Assembly: GCA_037042915.1 (NCBI GenBank)
Contig: CM073195.1
Coordinates: 186,001 to 250,000, forward strand
Source of the DNA: Auricularia sp. M13
Lineage: Eukaryota > Basidiomycota > Agaricomycetes > Auriculariales > Auriculariaceae
DNA: 64,000 nt
Reading direction: 5' to 3'
A program made the position numbers and the translations under genes. How positions within the stretch are numbered: position 1 is the stretch's first letter; the number at the start of each line of letters is the position of its first letter. The notes under the pieces were generated by a model. It did no database searches. It saw only the letters and a program-made list of their open reading frames with translations, and was not told where the DNA came from. Below are positions 1-10,829 of this stretch, one piece after another.

Positions 1-1638
1 CCACCAAGCGACGCCGAGCAGTCCCAGCGTCCATGCCACACGTTGTACCGAGCGCTCGTGACCTTGAGTTCTCGCGCATGGAACAGCTCGTGCGCGACCA
101 GAAGAAGCGCATTCACGACATGGAGTGGGAGCTTTGCGAATGGGCTGCAAAGCTTCACATCTACAAGACCCGCGGACCTGATGGTGTAGGTTGCTCACAT
201 TAGACTTCGCAAGCGTGACTGATCATTGTTCAGGACTGGGATATAGCCTTGAGGGAGAAAATAACGAGGAAGTATTGGAAGCTGAAGCATCCAGAGGAGA
301 TCAAGGACAACTGGAGACTGGAGGAGATATCTGACCTGAGCGAGGAAGAGGCGCTTCGTTCACAGCGCCGCTCGACGCCGTGCCCAGCACCACCGAAGCA
401 TGACGATCGAGGCGTTGACCAGGCGCCACTGCTGGCGGGGCGGGAGAAATTTTCACAATGTACGAGAACTTGGCGGACGGGCCAGACGCAGAATTCAGCC
501 TGGATGACGATCACTGGGCTGCCGAGAGCGACTTGCTCGCTGCCGACAAGGCGCGTAAGCTGGCCCTTAAGAAGAATTCAGGCGTGGCTGGCGCATCCTC
601 GCGCGCGCCCTCGGCCGCTACGGAGCTCTCGAGAGAGGAGCTGCTCGCCGAGACAGTTCTGGTACAATACGGGTTGCGCTTCAGTTACACTCTTCTGCTT
701 TGGCAGGAGGTGGGCGCTGGTTGCCCGCACCGCTTGGGCGCTTCGGCCAACCGTTCTGGACGGGTTCTGCATGGGAGGATTTTGACCCACGACGCATATA
801 CGACCAGAGCCGCGCAGACTATGTCGACGTTACGTCAAAGAAATTCCTGCAGCTCGCGCAGGACGCATCGTGCATCGCCTTTGCCTTTCGTAGCGCAACA
901 CAGCGACAAGTTGTTTCTTGGGCACTTCAGCAGAACTTGGGCCTGACGAACGGCAATGAGCCCGACATGGTCAGCCTGTGCAGGACAAACCCTGCTCGTC
1001 TTCCGACGGCGATTCGACGCCATTATCGACGCGGCGTAAAGGACGTCTTTTACGCAGAGTACGACGCTGCAGATATCGGAAACCACATCGCGGTTACATT
1101 ATCGGGACCTCAGAAGGTGCAAGACGGACTCGCTCGACGGGACTATCACGAGCAGAAACGCGCATGGCTTGAGCTCGTCAACGTATTCATTCTCGACTGG
1201 CTACCTCTATTCCATAATCGCCTGCAGGATCCGGAGGACGTCAGGTGCGACATACAGCCCTGGCCAGTAGAGTACGACTTGGTCAACCGCAACCTCGAGG
1301 ACGATCCACTCTTCACTCTTTTCTGGACTCATCTCACGAAGAACGGTCTACCGCGGCGCAGCTTGCTGCCCGGAGGCGAGTTCCACGACTATATACGGCG
1401 CTCGCGCGTCATGCACCGCGAGGTTGAACGTCTGTCCTCGGTGTATGACGAGCGCGTCTCTCCGGAGCAGAAGACACATCAGGCAGCGCGAAGGATGTGG
1501 ATCACGGACAGGCTGCCCTACGAGCCAGTTCCCGCAGGGTATCCTGTGCTGCGCGTCAAGTTGAGAAAGGAGAAAGTGGACATGTTGGCGTTGAAGTACC
1601 GCGAGCGTGGGAACGCGAAAGGATTTATTCCGCTGTAG
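1..1638 (+). pseudogene. KDZ-linked accessory gene, frameshifted copy A
   Basis: This is a second copy of the gene at 40608-42877; the window starts inside it. It aligns to 41238 onward with no base substitution that I could find by eye up to about 1370, then about 8% divergence to the shared stop. Two single-G losses, GGG to GG near 423 and GGGG to GGG near 712, break the frame that is open in copy B, so the product is split into three overlapping frames. A 48-nt intron (186-233, gtaggt...ttcag) is conserved in both copies and joins GPDG to DWDIALREK in phase 0. I do not recognise the family. The N-terminal part is charged and helical; the C-terminal part holds a Trp/Arg/Asp-rich domain ending in GNAKGFIPL. 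Both G losses lie in homopolymers, so sequencing error is possible. Confidence 0.75.
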
Positions 1639-2062
1639 ACTCACAAAAATTTTGCGATTAACTTGTACATTAGACACTCGTAGCTACCGACCCAAAAACT
1701 ATCATCTGCTGCATCGTGAAGCGTATGGCTGAGTAAGGCGCGTGCGTAAGTATAGTTTGGCGCTGCGTTCCGCACCACGCTTCGTTTGGAACCGCGTTGT
1801 GGCTCTTCACCACGATATCCCACCTCGTCGGCGGTACGGCAACCTTTGAACAACAGCGTCTCTTGCTCTCCTACCACCGACTGCCCCAGGCATATAATGA
1901 GGCAAACGACTCAGATAACGGAGGCGGCGGCGAAACCGACTGGGTATTCAGTGCTGGCGGAGGCGATGAAGAGGAAGGAGGAGAACCAGGAGGAGGAGGA
2001 GGAGGAGGAGAAGAAGAAGAAGAAGAAGAACAAGAACAAGAAGAAGAAGTCGAGTTGCTCAT
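1639..2062 (+). pseudogene. 5' remnant of a KDZ transposase gene
   Basis: Downstream of accessory copy A the sequence stays alignable to 42878-43260, which is the leader and first exon of the KDZ transposase in the other copy. An ATG at 1897 opens MRQTTQITEAAAKPTGYSVL, matching MRDTTKITEVTEKPAGYSVL at 43150. Similarity then dissolves in an expanded GAG/GAA/AAG tract and no cysteine cluster or catalytic region follows; instead the sequence passes into an EH-domain fragment. I infer a truncated KDZ copy. What is seen is the matching N-terminus and leader; that it once encoded a full transposase is inference. Confidence 0.6.
1976..2052 (+). repeat. Purine trinucleotide tract (GAG)n(GAA)n(AAG)n
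   Basis: Nearly uninterrupted GAG, GAA and AAG triplets encode runs of Glu and Lys in the KDZ N-terminal frame. The counterpart at about 43230-43265 is shorter and interrupted. Complementary-strand frames here give poly-Ser/Pro and are shadows. Confidence 0.85.
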
Positions 2063-2179
2063 GTCCCGCGCTCGTGCCGGACAAGCTGCCCGCGCGGCTC
2101 CCCGACGCGCTTGTCGCTACCGGAGGCCCTTCATCTGACTGCGCCCACTCACACGCACTCCGTTGCGCGGTGTTGCGCC

Positions 2180-2640
2180 GGGTGTCGCCATCGCCTGGCC
2201 GCTCGGAGCACGAGGTCGATGCTGCGCGGGAGTTCGCTCGGCTTGATTCGATGGGTGCGGGGAAGCTTGATGGGGGTGTCCTCCTGGCGTATCTCATGAA
2301 GAGCGGGCTCAGCGTCGATGTCCTCCGTCGATGTCCTTGCGGAGATATGGTGCGTCCTGCTGCGCAATTCTGTCCCCTCCACATCCAGCCTCCCATGTTG
2401 CCGCCAGCGTACTTTGCGGTCCTATGCTCGACCCACGGAAATGCTACTAGCGCCATTTGTCTTTGCTGCGATACACGCATATGGGCGTTGCAACTTCTGT
2501 CGCCCGCACTTACTTGCTCCCCTCCTGGCTTCCATTCTCCGTCGTTCTTTATCTATCCGTAAAACACTGTTGATAATCTTTTGGTCTCAGGGACGAAGCT
2601 GACGTCAAAAAGGACGGCTGGCTGACGACAGTCGAGTTCG
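2180..2640 (+). pseudogene. EH-domain (Eps15 homology) protein fragment
   Basis: The frame at about 2210-2310 reads REFARLDSMGAGKLDGGVLL followed by YLMKSGLSVDVL, the pattern of an EH domain (one EF-hand-like turn plus the SGL..LL/VLxEIW helix). The match to LAEIW comes in another frame, because an 11-base stretch (gtcgatgtcct) is duplicated around 2310-2335. After a possible intron of roughly 240 nt ending in ...ttggtctcag near 2590, DEADVKKDGWLTTVEFA continues the same domain (the D/N-x-D-G-x-L..EEF second loop). Endocytic scaffold proteins of the Ede1/Pan1/End3 kind carry such domains. Only one domain is present, so this is a fragment; which parent gene it came from is unknown. Confidence 0.55.
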
Positions 2641-2751
2641 CGGGCGTTCTAGATGGTGCGCGCGGGCGTGGTCAGGCTGCAGCTGCTCCGCCTCGCGCTC
2701 GCGCTTCAGCCGCTCGCGTCCAGATTGAGGCGCACCAGTACCGCGTGAAGC

Positions 2752-3200
2752 GTGGACTCTTCCCCGCATTCCTCCAACATTTACCTGCGCGACCGCACCG
2801 CGCAGTTTACGCAGGTCCCGTCCGACTCGGACTTCGCCACTGTCACGGGCAACGAACTCAAGGACTTCCACTTGACCGGCATCAGCTGGTTCGCGTGTCT
2901 CTGGCACAACAGCGAGAACGACATCTTGGCCGACGATATGGGTCTCGGAAAGACGGTGTAGTGCGTCGTCTATCTTTCGTGCCTATCTCTTCGCTCTCGA
3001 CGGTCCCGCTTGGAAGTCGTCGTTCCCGAACACCCGAGCTGAGCAGCATCACCTAAGTACCAGCGCAACGGGCCCGCTCGCAGCATGATCTACCACGACG
3101 AGTTCGGCCAAAGGGGACGCCATAAGAAACCCCAGCTTAAGTTCAAGGTGTTCCCCACGGCTTGCGAGCTTGTTCCCGCCGCGCGAAGCCACCCCGTGGT
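2752..3200 (+). pseudogene. CHD1-type SNF2 helicase fragment, copy 1
   Basis: An open stretch reads [20 protein letters not shown], then [11 protein letters not shown], which is the start of a SNF2 ATPase: the lead-in to motif I and the Walker A loop of CHD1-like chromatin remodellers. It stops right after GKTV. Further on, in another frame, GPARSMIYHDEFGQRGRHKK and QLKFKV (about 3070-3150) match the segment between motifs Ia and II (compare the copy at 27244-27822). The chromodomains, the helicase C domain and motif II are absent. It follows the EH fragment directly on the same strand. I call it a decayed partial gene copy; the paired fragment on the opposite strand at 27 kb supports a common source. 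Confidence 0.7.
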
Positions 3201-3209
3201 AAGGTGCAT

Positions 3210-4165
3210 AGAATTCATATTAAACACCTACGGCAGTTAATCTGCGCTTTCCAGGCGTGCCTCATGTGCGGCTGCTGCGGACGACACCCACGCCAACAGG
3301 CTTGCAGACGGTTCCCCACGGCGTCCCCGCGCTGCTCTACCACGATGCTTGCGTATGCAAGCCGCTGTGCGTCACACCCATGACGCGCCGTGCGATTGGC
3401 AGCCCGGCTCGCTCGACACGTCCACCGCCTGTCGGCAGACGACTCTCGTTTCGCACGAACGGCAGAAAATCGCGTCCAGTCGCGCGGAGAGCAACCCCAT
3501 ACTGTACTCCAGCATCCCCTGGCGTTGCAAAGTGCCCCGCATCGCAGGCCGCGGACTCTGTGCGCGTGCAACGGCGACCCCAACGAGCACCGCCTGAGTT
3601 GGGCTCGTTATTCCCATATTTTGACGCTTTCCATCCCAGAAATTCGCCCATCTCGGCGTGCGGGGTGAAGACCTGGTCTGTACAGCGCGAACGCGAACGA
3701 GCATCACAATCGGTGGGCGCGTTATTCCGTGTTTCAGCGCTCATATTTGCTTAGGGGTATATCTTCCTGCAGCCGCAGAATCCCGAGGCGATTGGACTCT
3801 ATCGACGCGTGCGTGTACGGCCATACCATATTCTGACGCTGTTGCGCCGGAGATCACCTGTTTAGGCCTGCGCGGCGCCGACTCGAGGAGTGCAGCGGGA
3901 ACGCCAGCAAGCTCCACGCTCGGTGTGCTCGTTATTCATCACGCGAGGTCAGGGCTGTGCGAGATCAAAGCGAGGAGACGAGAGTGAAAGAAGGATCTAA
4001 GCGGCGTAGCAAAAACATACGAGACTTGAGAATTTATACAATTGGACAAGGGACAGGAGAGGGAATGAGAGTACGAGATTACGGTGTAGTGGATATCGGA
4101 ATCATCGCGAACGGGACTGATAACCGGGAGCACGGACTGCGAGCGTGGTGATGCGTGCGGTGACC
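3210..4165. other. No gene recognised
   Basis: Both strands hold only short overlapping frames with arginine- and cysteine-rich, low-information translations. I found no domain, repeat or convincing intron-exon pattern. Confidence 0.5.
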
Positions 4166-4171
4166 ATGCCA

Positions 4172-5006
4172 TCACTCGTCCCTCCACCTGTCGCTCATGA
4201 CAGCTCTTCCGTTGCTCATATGAGTGCCACCACAATACTTGCACAGACCGTCCGAGAGATCGTTCTCCACGGATTCAATGAGGCAGCGTTTGAAACTTTC
4301 ATACGCCTCCTCCGTCCAACTCGTAACACTCCATGGCGAACCGTCTGGAGGCATGGGCGAACCCGGCGGACAGGGTTCAAATCTGATATCAGGGTCCCGT
4401 TCGCCCGCTAAAGAGAGTGGGTAAGTCAAATGATCCGAAAGGCTGAATACACTCACGAGGCCAGAATGGTGTAGCATACCAATCTTCCTTGCACCGTCGG
4501 AATGCCTGGAGGCGCTCAAGCTCCAGCCTGTACACGGGCGGCAGCTCCTGAGTCTTGAGGACAACGCCAAGCGAGTCCCAGGCGGCCTCCGTAGCAATTC
4601 TCTCCCAGCCAAATCGCGAGGCGAGAGCATAACGTTGCAAGGCGTTGCCAGTCGTACGTAGAGGACGTGCTTGAATCATAAGATAGACCATTATACGCAC
4701 GGCAGGCATCTCGTACGTCTCGGCGGCAAGAGCGACACGCTCCACCACTTCGATACCGACATCCGGATTGAAGATCGATTCGAACGAGATGCCGCTGATA
4801 ATACTGAGCAAAACCTCGATCGTATGCGCGTCTTCGTCCACGTGGACGACAGTCAGCTCGTCCCCTTTCTCGACATTTCCTTGTAAGGACTTTTTCTCCA
4901 AGAAGCGAGACGAACGTCTCAAGTTGGTGGAAGCTATTCGAAAGCATGGACCGCCATCGCCTGGGACGATTTCGACGTTACCAGTTGTGAATTCGGGGTG
5001 CAACAT
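4172..5006 (-). CDS. BTB/POZ-like domain protein, two exons
   Basis: Exon 1 runs from 5006 to 4457, and exon 2 from 4407 to 4172. The 49-nt intron (gtgagt...tctttag) joins in phase 1 to give FWPPGERDPDIRF. The 261-residue product has an N-terminal region resembling the BTB-like domains expanded in Agaricomycetes: a GNVEIV strand, then a serine/arginine-rich helix (SSRFLEKKSL), HTIEVLLSIISG, and a helical segment AAETYEMPAVRIMVYL followed by ALASRFGWERIATEAA. The tail carries CKYCGGTH, a possible zinc-binding knuckle. BTB proteins are usually protein-interaction adaptors. No stop or frameshift interrupts it. The start is the first ATG of the open exon; the open frame continues upstream without an ATG, so an additional 5' exon is possible. 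Confidence 0.7.
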
Positions 5007-5009
5007 TCT

Positions 5010-6640
5010 GGTGAGCGGGTGCGGGGGTTTTCCAAGGAGAAAGAGGCAAAAGTCGGAGAAAGGGAGTGCCACCTTAACAATGAAGTACTTATGTGCGACC
5101 GGAAGCTGACGCGGTTACGGGCCGCAGTTTCCGGGTTCGGCCATCTCCGAATATTGCTATACGGTGGGATGATCCTTGACAGTCATGAACGGTACGGCGA
5201 ATAGGCTGGCATTGCGGACGTCTGGCACTGACCATGGCCATATATAAAAATTCTGTCCTTCAACTTTGGCTTCACATGCGGTGGAAATTTTGGAATCGAA
5301 TATTTGGACATCGATGTTCGCCGACTGGATCTTGCAAATGATCGACATTGTTGTCGCGGCTGGTCATCCATGCGCTCCCCCCAATCCAACGGAAGTGGAC
5401 TGTGACCAGGGCGTGCTGCCGTCCATCCGCCGATTAGGCAGTAAGACGTGCGTCCACCTTACTCCGTGGACGGCTCGAGCTGACGCGAATGCTTGCGGCA
5501 CAGAGCATCATCAAGTGCGTCCTCCGGGCTCATCAGCAACGCGCGCAAAAGCGCGCAGACTCTGTCGCAGAGCAGCAATAAGGTCATGCGCTGTGCAGGA
5601 CTGCGTCTACCACGCAAGCCGCGCCAAGTAGTGTGTTACAGGGCAGGTGGTGCGCGGCCGCTATGCGAGCGTCGAGCGCCTCCGTAAGATAGCAGGTTCG
5701 AGTGGCTGTATGTTCTATAAGTATGCCGGCCGTATTTGTCGATGGTGGCACTCGCTGACACTGCGTTTAGACTAGGATGGCGACGAGCTCTGCGACGGGA
5801 GGCAAGGTCCCGCAGTCTGCAGGATAGCATACCGGGCGAAATCAAGACAATCCTGTCTGGTAAGCCCGTTCATCTCTCAAGTCGCCTGTATTCGGCGCTA
5901 ATGCACGGTGCGCCGGGTGCAGATTTTGTGATATATGGCTGTCTGGGCTGACACACGCCATTCACGATGGCCGTCGACACAAAGCTCGTCGTACCGTGCG
6001 GGCTGTAAGGAGCGCCCCATATGACGAGCCGCACGGGCATTTTTGTCAGCCGGTTCTTTGCCGTGCGAGACAGGCGAAGGTGCTCTTGTTACACACCTGC
6101 TCGCGCAAAGCTGATTTGTTTCGTCGGGCAGCCTTGCGCGGTCAGAGCGCGGCCTGTCTCCGGTGCGACGGTGCGTTTTGCATTCCGTACCGCGCTCCTT
6201 CAGTTGACTAGACTCTAGCTTTATTACCATCGAGCTGCTTTATGCTTCATATTATCCCCCCAGACCACAAGACCACACGCTCACTCCTTCGGCACGTGCG
6301 CTTCCATGTCATCTACCACGAAGTAGATGGCTGGGCGGAAACTTTCTGCGGTATGGGCCGACCATTTGTCGGCTGGGAGGACTGAATGCTCGCACCGTCC
6401 ATGTCGCCGTTATTCTTGCATAAGGCTGCTACGTAGAGCGTCAGCCCAACATCTTGACGATACCAACCTCTTCACATGGCCGTGTTGCATTCATTAAATT
6501 CCTTTTTTTGTTTTTTTGTTTGGCCCGAACTGCCCATTTCATTCCCATCAATGCCCGTACTTTTTGCTGACGAGACCTTTCATGTGGGGGCACTTCTAGC
6601 ATTCGTGGTTAATCGGAGAAATGGAGAAACACCAAGATAG
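5010..6640. other. No gene recognised; weak coding-like stretches
   Basis: The plus strand has short helical-looking frames, for example LELTRMLAAQSIIKCVLRAH near 5480-5540, and possible intron borders near 5770. Nothing connects into a product I can name. A T-rich run lies at about 6505-6522. Confidence 0.4.
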
Positions 6641-6652
6641 GTCTGCAAGAAA

Positions 6653-7000
6653 CTAGACTGCCTTAGTCTTCACTAGCCATTTCTGCTTCGTCGTCTGAAG
6701 CTTTCCCTGCGCCACCGCCCGCTCCTCGGCCCCCAGATTCTTCCAGTGCTCATGGAGTACTTCGAATTCAGCGGACAGCTCCGGATCCTCCGTCGCGATG
6801 ACCTCCGCCCAATATGAAAAGTCGGCCGACATGAGCTCGTCGGCCCAGTCCTTCACGAGGTCGCGGGCTGACTGCGATGCAGGGTGCGGCTGCGGCGGGA
6901 CGGCATCTTGCTGCACGTGAGCACAGGACGGGTGCGTCTGATGATGATCGCTGTTGCCTTGAACGTTCGGCGTGTAGATTGGAGAGAGGATAAAGCTCAT
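6653..7000 (-). CDS. Small hypothetical protein (115 aa)
   Basis: An uninterrupted ATG-to-TAG frame encodes 115 residues starting MSFILSPIYTPNVQGN. The first half is Gln/His/Pro-rich and probably disordered; the second half is an acidic amphipathic region (LVKDWADELMSADFSYWAEV, then EVLHEHWKNLGAEERAVAQG) predicted by eye to be helical, ending in a basic KQKWLVKTKAV tail. No signal peptide or membrane span is visible. I do not recognise a family. The even composition and lack of stops favour a real gene, but length alone is weak evidence. Confidence 0.45.
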   Translation of the reverse strand: MSFILSPIYTPNVQGNSDHHQTHPSCAHVQQDAVPPQPHPASQSARDLVKDWADELMSADFSYWAEVIATEDPELSAEFEVLHEHWKNLGAEERAVAQGKLQTTKQKWLVKTKAV

Positions 7001-7004
7001 GATT

Positions 7005-9230
7005 GCGCTGGTAGTTAACTGCCAACCACATGCGTGAAGCGCGGTTCCCGGGCTGGGCGAGAGCACCGCCTAGATAAACAGTTCAGCGTAAGAGCAAGTT
7101 TAAGGAAGGCGCGGCATCTTACAACAGGGAAAACTCCCATCAGGGTCTGGGGCCTAAGCCCACAGCCGGGACAGCACGGGGAAATGGATGCCTACAGACG
7201 ACTAGCTGTCAATAAGAGCAGGGATGCGAGTCCACAATCAATGGGTACATACCATATTGCTGCCCGCTTTGATGATGATGTTTGGTAGGCACCAAGTCGG
7301 ACAATAAGGTTCCAGCGAACTCCGCCGGGTTCGGTTACTGTACTATGTAGTAAGTACATTGCTCAGCGCAAAGATGGAAAGCATGCCAGGTATGTGAAAG
7401 GCTCAGGCTAAGGGTGGAATCCGTTGAGTTCTTACCATTAGTTGTACAAATTATCTTTTGCGTCGCTGACTTGTGCCCTGCACGGACGCGAAGCGGTGGG
7501 CTGCGGTAGTATTATGTTTTATCTCCGTGGGCGGTTGATGCCGGATCGCCTGTTTGCACAGTCCATGTGTCGCAGCAGCTTAACATCCACAACGCCTAAG
7601 TACCACCCGCAGCGCACAAGCGAGAACGTCCACGCTTACACAAGCAAGAAAGTCTATCCTATAGACAATGCCTACGCAGTCTGTCGAGATGAGTGAGCAA
7701 GGCGCCCTCGGCCCCTCGCGAGCAGCCCCGTCCCAGAGTAAAGCTTCAGGCCAGCCCATCCATGCCCCCGCTGACGTGCGCGCACAGGCCAGGCAACTCG
7801 CGCGACTCCAAGTGGAACCCAGGCATCGGCAGCCCAAGCGCATCCAATCCTAACGAAGCCGACGAAACGCTGTCGCTACGTCCGGTCATCGACTACGTCG
7901 ACCTCAGGCGCAAAGCCGAGCGCTCAGCAGTTCGGCGTCCAGGCGTTCTTCATGGTATTCTTGAAGCACCACCAAGTGCTCAATCCCGTCTGGCTGCGAG
8001 TGGATTTGCTTCGCCCGCAGCACGAGAACGCCGTCTGGGACGACGTGCGCTGACCGTCGTGCAGTCGCGCTCGGACCTGGTCACCGAAGAGGCCTCGCGC
8101 GCTGATGCCCTCCGTAAATGCCTGTTAATCCGCCCATAGTCTTTGCTGCGTGATCTGATAAGATATTCGTAGCCTCACAAACGTGCTGCTGACAAGGCTG
8201 CTGGAAGCGACTCTGCTACGCCGCAAAATTACGTCGCACCAGCCAATTACTACATGCTGCGCGGATTGCAGCGTGTGAATGGCGGGCAAATGGAGAAGTG
8301 CAGACGGCCGCCCTTGACGACCTCCCTCATGCGGGGCGTGACTGGCTGACTACGACGACGAGCGACATTTCGCGGGTCGATACGTACCGCCCTACATCCC
8401 CCACTGCCGTTGCCTCCAGCTCGGGCTGGTACTAGCATTCGCGCTTCGGGACGTAGGGCACGTTCATCGGGTTCTACGCCCACCGCGCGCGCACTATCAC
8501 TCGCTGTGACGGACTCGACGACCATCCACAGGGCGGAGAAAGAGCCCGAGAACGAGCGCGACACGTTCCCGATCTTCGTTGCCATCGACGAGCCCGAAGC
8601 CGTGCCGCCGCCGCACATGCGCCTGCAGCAGTAGCAGCCGTTCGGGCGCCCGCGCTCTGGGTACGACCACGAGCACGTCGGCACCATATACGCCAATATT
8701 GGCCTGTGGCGCTCGCGATTGAATATGATCAACGCGGGGATCGCAGACGTGCAGCAGGCCGGGTACAGCGATATTGCGCAGGGCAGCCAGCGAGTCAAGG
8801 GCTGGTTGCCGGCGCACGAGACCACGCAGCGCTGCTCCTCCGTCTGCGCCGCAAGCTTCCTCGTCATTGGACTCGCCTGGCTACGGCCGTGCTGGGTCAT
8901 GCGCGCGCGTTCCGCGCACTCACCTGCCAGCGCTGCGCAAGCATGGACGCTTAAACTCCATGGCTATGACGATTATCTTTCTAACTTTTATCCGCTTAAA
9001 TGCAGCTCCATTGCTTGAATCATGTCCCGTCTGCTTGCTGTCACATTTTCTCGCTCTTCAAGCTCGTTATTACTCTCCATCGTATCCCATCGTATTCATC
9101 CTGTCGCTGGTTTGTTGCTTTATGATGCTTGCTCCCCGCATGTGCAACCTGGCCTTCTTCTGGACGTGGGCTGCCAGATAAAAGGGCGTCTGCTTTGTCG
9201 AGCGTTCCCCAGAAATCCCTTGCCGTTCTT
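7005..9230. other. Degenerate coding-like region, no family recognised
   Basis: Several plus-strand blocks look like remnants of protein coding sequence: DSKWNPGIGSP and LRPVIDYVDLRRKAERSAV (about 7810-7930), QAFFMVFLKHHQVLNPVWLR in a shifted frame (about 7935-8000), DTFPIFVAIDEPEAVPPP (about 8560-8610) and VGTIYANIGLWRSRLNMINA (about 8680-8740). The frames change between blocks. This may be one decayed gene with introns; I cannot name it. Confidence 0.35.
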
Positions 9231-9259
9231 CTTCTCCCCTTCTCGCACGCCGCCGTCTG

Positions 9260-10215
9260 TCCCCAGGGCTCGCTTTGCGTTCGCTGCCCTTCTCGCTTTC
9301 GTTTGCTCCGCGACTGCGAGTGCGGTCAAAGGCCGCGTCTGCGGCAGCATCCCTAGTCCGGGGAAGGTCCTGAAGGCTGAGGCTCACATCAAGAGCATCC
9401 TCGCCTCTGGTGGCGCCCGAGGCGCAATCTTTTGCCTCGGTCGGAACTTGGGCCACTGCTGTGATCCCGATGAGTGGTTTATGGTCCTGTGCATGCGAGG
9501 CTCGTATGCTCATGCGTGCGTAGGTGTACTGGCACGTCATCCACTCGAGCACGTCCCTGTCGGGCGGCAACATCCCCCAGTCCCAAATCGACGCGCAGAT
9601 CGACGTCCTCAACGCCGATTACGCCAGCACCGGCCTCAGCTTCACGCTCGGCGTCACGGAATTCACGACAACACGACCTGGTTCGAGCGTGCGGGCGACT
9701 GCAGCGGCTTCAGCTACCAGACGGCGATGAAGAGCGTGCTCCGCAAGGGCGGCGCGGACGCCCTTAACGTCTATTCGACCGGCTTCACGCGCTCGACAGG
9801 CCAGTGCGCGGGCCTCCTTGGCTACGCTCGCTTCCCGAGCGACTATTCGTCTGACCCCACCGATCGGCGTTGTTATTCTCTACTCGTCCGTGCCGCGCCG
9901 TACAACGAGGGCCGCACGCACACGCACGAAGCAGGTCACTGGGTCGGCCATTATCACACCTTCCAGGGCGGCTGCTCCGGCGCCGGTGACAGCGTCGCGG
10001 CCACGCCCGCCGACTCCTCGCCCGCGTTCGGCTGCCCCGCCGGCCGCGACACCTGCTCGTCCGCCGGTATTGACCCCATGTACGTCGCCTCGCCTCGTTT
10101 CCAGTCATGATGCTGACCCGCCCGCAGTCACAACTACATGGTCTACACCGACGACTCCTGACCGAGTTCCCCGCGGCCAGACCGAACGTCTTTGGGCGCA
10201 GCTGACGGCGTACTG
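9260..10215 (+). pseudogene. Secreted M43B (pappalysin-like) metalloprotease, frameshifted
   Basis: A signal-peptide-like segment (RARFAFAALLAFVCSATASA) is followed by a propeptide-like part, then WHVIHSSTSLSGGNIPQSQI and NADYASTGLSFTLG, and later GYARFPSDYSSDP. The zinc site HEAGHWVGHYH (HExxHxxGxxH) is intact near 9930-9960, and GGCSGAGDSV and PAFGCPAGRDTCSS follow as in fungal M43B enzymes. After a short intron-like gap (about 10108-10128) HNYM appears, the family's HNYMDY turn. However the frame shifts near 9662, twice between 9865 and 9905 (compensating) and again near 10160, and the signal sequence lacks an in-frame ATG at the expected place. Catalytic residues survive but the chain cannot be read through. 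Either a recent pseudogene or a poorly corrected sequence. Confidence 0.75.
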
Positions 10216-10825
10216 CGGACACTGCAGTATGAACAGTATATTGCTGCATGCCGCAATGATTATGCTCTGTCTTGTTGAAAGTGTGTGGGCACTCCCTCCT
10301 TGTACACATCTCGTCGTAATCAAGTTGCTGACGTGACGCTGACACTCTTGCTGCCCCCCGCTTCGCAGGCGTACCACGGGAACCCATCCATCTCGTGGAA
10401 CGGAGTACGTCGTCGGGCATGACACGCGCGAGCTGCAGCGCTGTTGACGTACTGCTAGGGTTATCGTTAATCCAGTCGTAAAATAACCACCATATCATGG
10501 CGCTGACTCAAGAAATGTGCTAGATATCTGCCTGTTTCTGGCGCGACCGGCAATGCGCGGTGTCGCTCTTCCGCTCTCCTCTCGTACCTACTACAGGGCT
10601 CCGTATGGCACTGTCAGTCCAGTTCTGCCGCTACCGTGTGCCATCTCTTGCCTGGCCCCAACGGAACCGCGTCCAGGCAATGCGCGCGTTTGCGGATACC
10701 ACGGTACGTTGTGTACTGTGCCCGATCATCGGACCGCAAGTACTAACAACTTGGAACGCAGTCTGAACTCGACACGATGAAGAGCAGCCGAAAAACAGCG
10801 CGAGCGGCGGCAAAAAACTGGGCCC
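10216..10825. other. No gene recognised
   Basis: Short frames only. Between the protease remnant and the kinase remnant I see no repeat, intron pattern or domain. Confidence 0.45.
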
Positions 10826-10829
10826 GCAC

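Noticed and set aside
1871-2062. Poly-Ser/Pro minus-strand frame
   Set aside because: Antisense reading of the GAG/GAA tract in the KDZ N-terminal frame.
5690-5705. tRNA B-box-like ggttcgagtgg
   Set aside because: No matching A box or acceptor stem around it; other ggttcgaa/ggttcaaat hits (4373, 29903) fail in the same way. No tRNA is called.
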